From an uncultured Sphaerochaeta sp. (lineage in GTDB: Bacteria > Spirochaetota > Spirochaetia > Sphaerochaetales > Sphaerochaetaceae), in assembly GCF_963667405.1 (NCBI RefSeq), contig NZ_OY763408.1, forward strand, positions 372,001 through 436,000: a stretch of DNA of 64,000 nucleotides, given 5' to 3'. The first letter of the stretch is position 1. Every line of letters begins with the position of its first letter. Of this stretch, positions 59,455 through 64,000 are shown piece after piece. Under the pieces are notes generated by a model. The model saw only the letters and a program-made list of their open reading frames with translations. It was not told the origin of the DNA and made no database searches. The position numbers and the translations under genes are program-made.

Positions 59455-60436
59455 TCAGGTGCAGCAGATGTGCAGGCGTGTGCTGGAAAGTCGAAACATG
59501 AGTGAAGAGGATGCCATTCTCAGCAGCAGCCTGATTGCACAGACCAGCTTGGAGGGAGTGTACTCCCATGGTTTGAACCGCTTCCCCTGGATGATCCGAA
59601 AGATTGATGCCGGGAATATGTTGGTGGACAAGCATGCCCAAAAGGTTGGTTCGTTCGGCGTGCTGGAGCGTTGGGATGGGATGGGTGGGGTGGGAAACCT
59701 GAACGCCCATACCTGCATGCAGCGCGCCATTTCCTTGGCCAAGGAGCACACCATCGGCTGTGTTGCCCTGAAAAACACCACCCACTGGATGCGCCCGGGC
59801 ACCTACGGCCTGATGGCGGCAGAGGCGGGGTGCATCGGAATCCTGTGGACCAACACCATGCCTCTGATGCCGGCTTGGGGCGCTACCAATGCGACGGTGG
59901 GAAACAACCCACTGGTTCTTGCCATCCCGAACAAGGATGAGCCGGTGTTGGTGGATATGGCCATGTCGCTGTTCAGCTACGGGAAGCTTGAGACCTACGC
60001 CCGGGAAGAGCGGGAGCTTCCGGTTCCCGGAGGCTATGATGAGCAGGGTAATCTCACCACCGATGCCAAGAAGATCATGGAGATCAGGAGGCCCTTGCCG
60101 GTTGGGTTCTGGAAGGGCACCAGCCTGGCACTCGCCCTTGACCTCATCGCAGCAGCCCTCAGCGGAGGGGCGACCACACGGCGCATCGGACTGGAAGAAG
60201 GGGAACTGGAAGCCTCCCAGGTGTTCTTCGCCATCGACATCTCGGCTTTTCCCGACCGGAAACAGATAGAGGAAGAGATTGCCGCCAGCCTTGCCCAGAT
60301 CAAGGACTCCAAGCGGGAAGATCCTTCGGTTCCCATTCGCTTCCCCGGTGAGAAACGGCTCGCCCTGCGTCAGGAGAATCTGGAATTGGGCATCCCGGTG
60401 GACGAGCGTATCTGGGACGAGATCTGTTCGCTCTAG
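59432..60436 (+). CDS. dlgD: Probable 2,3-diketo-L-gulonate reductase (malate/lactate dehydrogenase-like family)
   Basis: 334 aa of the Ldh_2 (YlbC/YiaK) oxidoreductase family. The stretches SHGLNRFPWMI, CVALKNTTHWMRPGTYG, GCIGILWTNTMPLMPAWGA and VPGGYDEQGNLTTDAKKI are close to the E. coli YiaK/DlgD wording, including the His of the THWM motif. DlgD reduces 2,3-diketo-L-gulonate with NADH in L-ascorbate/L-gulonate use. It overlaps addA by 23 bases, so expression from that transcript is possible, but its role belongs to sugar catabolism. No other ascorbate-pathway gene is nearby, so the substrate could differ. Confidence 0.85.
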   Translation: MMIRIPFDQVQQMCRRVLESRNMSEEDAILSSSLIAQTSLEGVYSHGLNRFPWMIRKIDAGNMLVDKHAQKVGSFGVLERWDGMGGVGNLNAHTCMQRAISLAKEHTIGCVALKNTTHWMRPGTYGLMAAEAGCIGILWTNTMPLMPAWGATNATVGNNPLVLAIPNKDEPVLVDMAMSLFSYGKLETYAREERELPVPGGYDEQGNLTTDAKKIMEIRRPLPVGFWKGTSLALALDLIAAALSGGATTRRIGLEEGELEASQVFFAIDISAFPDRKQIEEEIAASLAQIKDSKREDPSVPIRFPGEKRLALRQENLELGIPVDERIWDEICSL

Positions 60437-61647
60437 ACTGATCCGAACATCAGCGGGAAGAGAACGACGACGACCAGGAACCAAGAGCCATAGAGGGCGA
60501 AAAAGATGCTTTGCATCCTTGCCATAGACTTTCCCCTGAGCATGGTCAGTGCAAGAGCGCCGAGATTCGCCCCCAACAGCAGGTTCTCCGAAAGAACGGC
60601 AAGCCTGTTCGGGGTGATCCCATAGCTGAGAAAGCGCTGGGTGATGGCAAGCAGGGCTGCCAGATCGATGGCCAGCGCCAGCAGCGAAGCGGTGATGATC
60701 AGGGGTTTGTACCAGGAACTGAGTTGCTCCTGTTCCCAGAGGTTTGCCGCAAGCAAGATCATCAGCAACACCAAGGCAAGCAGAAGATCGATGCCCAAAA
60801 GCAGGCTGCGGTCTTCTGTGAAGCTTCCCTTTCCGGCAAGCAGGGCTATCAGGAAGGCCGCCATCATAAGAGTGAAGAGGGGAAGAAAGAGCTTGGCCAG
60901 AAGGCGCAAGAGTGTCCCCATACCCAGGTTTCTGGTTCCCAAAAGATAGAATGCAAGCAAAGGCAGGGCTGGAAAGACAGCAGTCAGCACAAAGCTGGAG
61001 ACAAAGCTTTCCACATCCATGCCGATGGCCTCGAACAGGAACAAGCTCAGCATCATCAGCACCATGACAGAGCAGAAAAGCAGGAAAGTCAGCAGGGCTG
61101 CCTCACAGAGGTTTTGCAGATGCTTTGCCATATGCTCCGGCCAGTTGTTTTTCTGTTTGACGGTGGAGAGGAGCAGCAGGCACAAGAGCGGCAGGTGCAG
61201 GGCACTGAGTGCAAAGCTTTGGCTTGTCGGATTGATGCGCAGGGTGACGGTGAAGGTGAGGGAGAGCGCGAGCAGGGCGAGTGCAAGGACAAAGCGGTAG
61301 AGATAAGCACGCTGGCCGCTTGCAAGCAGGACCGCCAGCGGAGGAAACACCAGAAAGCTCAGGTAGAGGGCATAGTAGGGAAGGTTTGCATCGCTTGGGG
61401 GAAACCCGAACAATGTGGGAAGCTGGGAGACTACTACCTGGATGGCAAGCAGGATCAGCAGGTGTTTGGTGGCATAAGTTTGCATTGCCTGTTCGACGAG
61501 TCTGAACGAGGCTCCCTGACGGTGCAGCGACACCAAGGCGGCTTCCTCGCGGGGAAGCAGTGTTTCCAGTTCTGCCTGCAGGATCTGTTGTTCCTGCAGT
61601 TGTGTGGCACTTTTGCCCTCTTGCCATTGCCCTACCAGAGTTTTCAT
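60433..61647 (-). CDS. Polytopic membrane protein, DUF4153-like
   Basis: 404 aa. A cytoplasmic N-terminus of about 60 residues (rich in Gln/Glu, with LPREEAALVSL) is followed by 10-12 predicted transmembrane helices. The C-terminal ITQRFLSYGITPNRLAVLSENLL resembles the conserved end of DUF4153 membrane proteins; the rest is poorly conserved. The start ATG at 61647 follows TTGGAG; a longer frame to 62055 runs antisense into fucI and is rejected. Function unknown. Its last four bases overlap the convergent dlgD. Confidence 0.72.
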   Translation of the reverse strand: MKTLVGQWQEGKSATQLQEQQILQAELETLLPREEAALVSLHRQGASFRLVEQAMQTYATKHLLILLAIQVVVSQLPTLFGFPPSDANLPYYALYLSFLVFPPLAVLLASGQRAYLYRFVLALALLALSLTFTVTLRINPTSQSFALSALHLPLLCLLLLSTVKQKNNWPEHMAKHLQNLCEAALLTFLLFCSVMVLMMLSLFLFEAIGMDVESFVSSFVLTAVFPALPLLAFYLLGTRNLGMGTLLRLLAKLFLPLFTLMMAAFLIALLAGKGSFTEDRSLLLGIDLLLALVLLMILLAANLWEQEQLSSWYKPLIITASLLALAIDLAALLAITQRFLSYGITPNRLAVLSENLLLGANLGALALTMLRGKSMARMQSIFFALYGSWFLVVVVLFPLMFGSV

Positions 61648-61702
61648 ACAGTTTCTCCAATGTGTAGCTTGCCATGAGAGAAACAAGTTGCCAAGGGTGA
61701 GG

Positions 61703-61743
61703 ATACAGAAAAAGAAGAGGTTGGCAGTGTATCTGCCAACCTC
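61703..61743 (-). terminator. Rho-independent terminator of fucI
   Basis: Perfect 11-base-pair stem (arm AGGTTGGCAG and its complement, loop of five) at 61717-61743, followed on the minus strand by CTTCTTTTTC. Located about 24 bases beyond the fucI stop. Confidence 0.85.
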
Positions 61744-61766
61744 CCTGGTGAATGATCCTTGGGGAT

Positions 61767-63593
61767 CTAGTAGCGACCGTACAGCGGTCCGAACGTTGAG
61801 CAAGCCCTGAAATCCGCTCCTTCCTTGTCCATGCCGAGCATCGACCAAGCGCTTGGGCGGAAAATGTCCTTCTCGTCGACGTTGTGCATGCATACCGGGA
61901 TGCGCAGCATCGAGCAGAGCGTGATCAGGTCGGCACCGAAGTGTCCATAGCTGAGCGCACCGTGGTTGGCTCCCCAGTTTGCCATGACGGAGTAGACGTC
62001 CTTGAAGGGGCCTTCCTTGCCGTTGGTGCGGGGCACGAACCACGTGGTCGGCCAAGTCTGGTCTGTCCGCTTGTTGATGGTGTCGAAGACCTCATCAGGA
62101 ACATCGCAGGTCCATCCTTCAGCAAGCTGGAGTACCGGGCCTACGCCCTTGACCAGGTTGACGCGAACCATGGTCAGCGGCATGCCGCCTTCGCTGAGGA
62201 AGGTGGAGGAGAAGCCGCCGCCGCGGAAGTAGCCGCAGTTGGCGACACTGAAGCGGGTGTTCTCGAGCGTCTTCTGCACGTCCTCTGCAGTGATCTCCCA
62301 GTAGCGTTTCATCTCGCTTTCGCCTGCCTTGTTCTTCATCTGCCCAGCAGCATCGAGGGTGGTTGCTCCGCTGTTGATCAGGTGGATGAAGCCTTCCTTG
62401 GCAAGACCGGTGGGCTTCCAGCCGGTAACCCGCTCGACCGACTCAGGGCTCCAGTAGGTGCGTACATCACTGAAGATGGCCGCACGGTTGGTCAGCAGTT
62501 TGCAGAAGAGCATGCTGATGCCATTGAGGTGGTCGTTCTCGGTAGCCATGACATAGGGCTCACGGATGCCGTTCCAGTCGAAACTGGTGGTGAGCATGGT
62601 CTCCATGAAGTCGCCGTTCGGCCAATGGTCGGTCCACTGCCTCTGTCCCTGGAAGCCTGCGAAGAGGGCGTTGTGTCCCAACGCTTCCTCGCGGAAGCCA
62701 AGGGATTCGAGCTGCTTGTTGCCGACCATCATGTCGCGGCAGATCATCGTCATTTTTGTGCAGTACTCCCAATCCTTGGCGAGCTGCTCATCGCTTCTTC
62801 TGTTCTCCGGAGCATTTGCGGTATCTTCTGCCTGGATGCAGTTCTCACGCACCCATGCGATGGCCTTCTTGTACTCGGCGGGATCGAGAATATCCTCTGC
62901 GATGCGGCGTTCGATCTCGCACATGTCCACCACCTCGGTTCTCATTCCCAGGTAGTCCTGCAGCAGGTCCTGGTCGACCAAGGAGCCCGCGATACCCATC
63001 GACATGCCGCCGATGGAAAGGTAACTCTTGCCTCGCATGGTTGCCACAGCCAGGGCTGTACGGGCAAAGCGGAGGATCTTATCGGCCACATCGTCGGGAA
63101 TGGAGGTGTCACTGTTGTCCTGCACATCGCGCCCGTAGATGCCGAAGGCAGGAAGGCCCTTCTGGGTGTGGGCTGCCAGGACTGCCGCCAGATACACAGC
63201 ACCCGGTCGTTCGGTTCCATTGAAACCCCATACAGCCTTTACGGTAAGGGGATCCATATCGAAGGTCTCGGTCCCGTAGCACCAGCAGGGGGTTACCGTA
63301 AGGGTGACAGCCACCCCTTCCCTGGCAAATTTCTCAGCACAATCGGCACTCTGCCTGACTCCACCAATGGTGGTGTCGGCGATGATGCACTCAACCGGTT
63401 CTCCGGTAGTATGGAATACATGATCGCTGATCAGCTTTGCTGCAGCCTTGGCCATGTTCATGGTCTGGTCTTCCAGCGACTCGCGCACCCCTCTTTGTCT
63501 TCCATCAATAACCGGCCTTATGCCGATCTTCGGAAGCGAGGATGCATAGCGTCTCTCAGGCCCTATGCATTTCATTTCAGATTTATTTGCCAT
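61767..63593 (-). CDS. fucI: L-fucose isomerase
   Basis: Converts L-fucose to L-fuculose with manganese. 608 aa, close to the E. coli enzyme's length. Typical stretches: [82 protein letters not shown], and the metal-binding Glu/Asp of [14 protein letters not shown] region and C-terminal [24 protein letters not shown] precedes the ATG. Divergent from the fucU gene with a CRE/LacI-like operator between them. No fuculokinase or aldolase gene is in the window. Confidence 0.96.
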   Translation of the reverse strand: MANKSEMKCIGPERRYASSLPKIGIRPVIDGRQRGVRESLEDQTMNMAKAAAKLISDHVFHTTGEPVECIIADTTIGGVRQSADCAEKFAREGVAVTLTVTPCWCYGTETFDMDPLTVKAVWGFNGTERPGAVYLAAVLAAHTQKGLPAFGIYGRDVQDNSDTSIPDDVADKILRFARTALAVATMRGKSYLSIGGMSMGIAGSLVDQDLLQDYLGMRTEVVDMCEIERRIAEDILDPAEYKKAIAWVRENCIQAEDTANAPENRRSDEQLAKDWEYCTKMTMICRDMMVGNKQLESLGFREEALGHNALFAGFQGQRQWTDHWPNGDFMETMLTTSFDWNGIREPYVMATENDHLNGISMLFCKLLTNRAAIFSDVRTYWSPESVERVTGWKPTGLAKEGFIHLINSGATTLDAAGQMKNKAGESEMKRYWEITAEDVQKTLENTRFSVANCGYFRGGGFSSTFLSEGGMPLTMVRVNLVKGVGPVLQLAEGWTCDVPDEVFDTINKRTDQTWPTTWFVPRTNGKEGPFKDVYSVMANWGANHGALSYGHFGADLITLCSMLRIPVCMHNVDEKDIFRPSAWSMLGMDKEGADFRACSTFGPLYGRY

Positions 63594-63620
63594 CCCATCC
63601 TCCTTGGTATATGATACGAA

Positions 63621-63636
63621 ATGTAATCGTTTACAT
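63621..63636. promoter_or_regulatory. CRE/LacI-family operator between fucI and fucU
   Basis: ATGTAATCGTTTACAT, a near-perfect palindrome (one mismatched pair) that fits the consensus TGWAANCGNTNWCA of LacI/CcpA-type sites. Placed to control both divergent genes. Confidence 0.7.
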
Positions 63637-63695
63637 CAGGTGCAGTATGGCACACGATGTGTACAAATGCAATCCATTTTACGCAGGAGAGACCT

Positions 63696-64000
63696 ATGTT
63701 GAAAATGCTTTCCCCAATCCTGGGGCCGGATTTGCTGAAAATTCTCATGGAAATGGGCCATGGTGATGAACTGGTCATAGCTGATGGGAATTTTCCCGCT
63801 GCAAGCATGAATGAGCGGGTGGTTCGCCTCGATGGCAATGGGGCGGAAGCGGTGTTGCGGGCTGTGCTTTCCGTCTATCCCCTGGACAGCTATGCCCCCA
63901 ATGCCTTTTTGATGGAGAAAGTCAAAGGGGATGCGGTGGAAACCCCGATCTGGGCCTCCTTTGAGCAGATTGCCAAGGAAGGCGATCCAAACTTCAAGGG
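63696..64000 (+). CDS. fucU: FucU/RbsD-family sugar mutarotase, N-terminal part (runs off right edge)
   Basis: First 101 codons. MLKMLSPILGPDLLKILMEMGHGDELVIADGNFP is the classic RbsD/FucU opening with the catalytic His in GHGDE and the Asp of ADGNFP; RVVRLDGNGAEAVLRAVLSVYPLDSY follows the FucU rather than RbsD pattern. FucU interconverts the alpha and beta anomers of L-fucose, feeding FucI encoded divergently. An AGGAGAG site lies six bases before the ATG at 63696. Confidence 0.92.
   Translation, partial: MLKMLSPILGPDLLKILMEMGHGDELVIADGNFPAASMNERVVRLDGNGAEAVLRAVLSVYPLDSYAPNAFLMEKVKGDAVETPIWASFEQIAKEGDPNFK

Noticed and set aside
61884..63614. Plus-strand frame of 576 codons opposite fucI
   Set aside because: fucI on the minus strand matches the family end to end; the opposite frame is a base-composition shadow.

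Overview
The window is a compact chromosomal segment of a Gram-negative-type, fermentative spirochaete, most likely in or near Sphaerochaetaceae. This is inferred from the spirochaete/mitochondrial-type EF-G ([14 protein letters not shown] instead of the usual HIDAGKTT), the mix of anaerobic sugar-degradation genes, lipoproteins and an outer-membrane patatin, and the ABC sugar importers without their own ATPase. No rRNA, tRNA, CRISPR array, transposon or phage gene was recognised. Coding density is very high, genes often overlap by 1-17 bases, and most convergent pairs overlap at their 3' ends.

Layout. 1-13.2 kb is housekeeping: the end of a GDPD gene, nfo, an M16 protease, a three-gene sensory [FeFe]-hydrogenase-like module, glpK, and a run cdaA-ybbR-acpS-truA-udg-priA. 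13.2-28.3 kb holds a lipoprotein gene, def-fmt followed by a patatin, a radical SAM gene, a VanZ gene and a split class I fumarase, then an FKBP isomerase, a HAD nucleotidase, a degenerate EEP-fold lipoprotein, HIT, fusA and a P-loop protein.

28.3-41.1 kb is the most interesting part: a complete sulfoquinovose (SQ, the plant and algal sulfosugar) utilisation locus. One tight minus-strand operon encodes a split transketolase, an RpiB-like isomerase that has lost its phosphate-binding residues, an iron alcohol dehydrogenase, a TauE-type anion exporter and a DUF4867 cupin. A ROK regulator sits next to it. A plus-strand operon encodes a fucose-isomerase-like SQ isomerase, an ABC importer and a GH31 enzyme that keeps every known SQ-recognition residue of sulfoquinovosidase YihQ. 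No SQ kinase, sulfo-aldolase, dehydratase or transaldolase is present, so the gene set fits the sulfo-transketolase route ending in isethionate. Both promoters carry the same inverted repeat, TTACTT-N5-AAGTAA, which I propose as the operator of the local ROK repressor.

41.1-64 kb contains a membrane-anchored nuclease, a nitroreductase, lrgAB, yitT, a hexuronate (uxuB-uxuR-uxuA) operon, a NagB-like gene, a GNAT fusion, eno, an LD-carboxypeptidase, a CPBP protease, addBA, a DlgD-type dehydrogenase, a membrane protein, and divergent fucI/fucU with a CRE/LacI-like operator between them. The sugar genes point to life on plant or algal polymer and thylakoid-lipid breakdown products.

A second window-wide signal is that several genes (nfo, the DRTGG gene, def, yitT, a GNAT gene and addB) have a good -10 box only 6-9 bases before the start codon and no Shine-Dalgarno sequence. 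These are predicted leaderless mRNAs, in contrast to most other genes here, which have clear AGGAGG-type sites.
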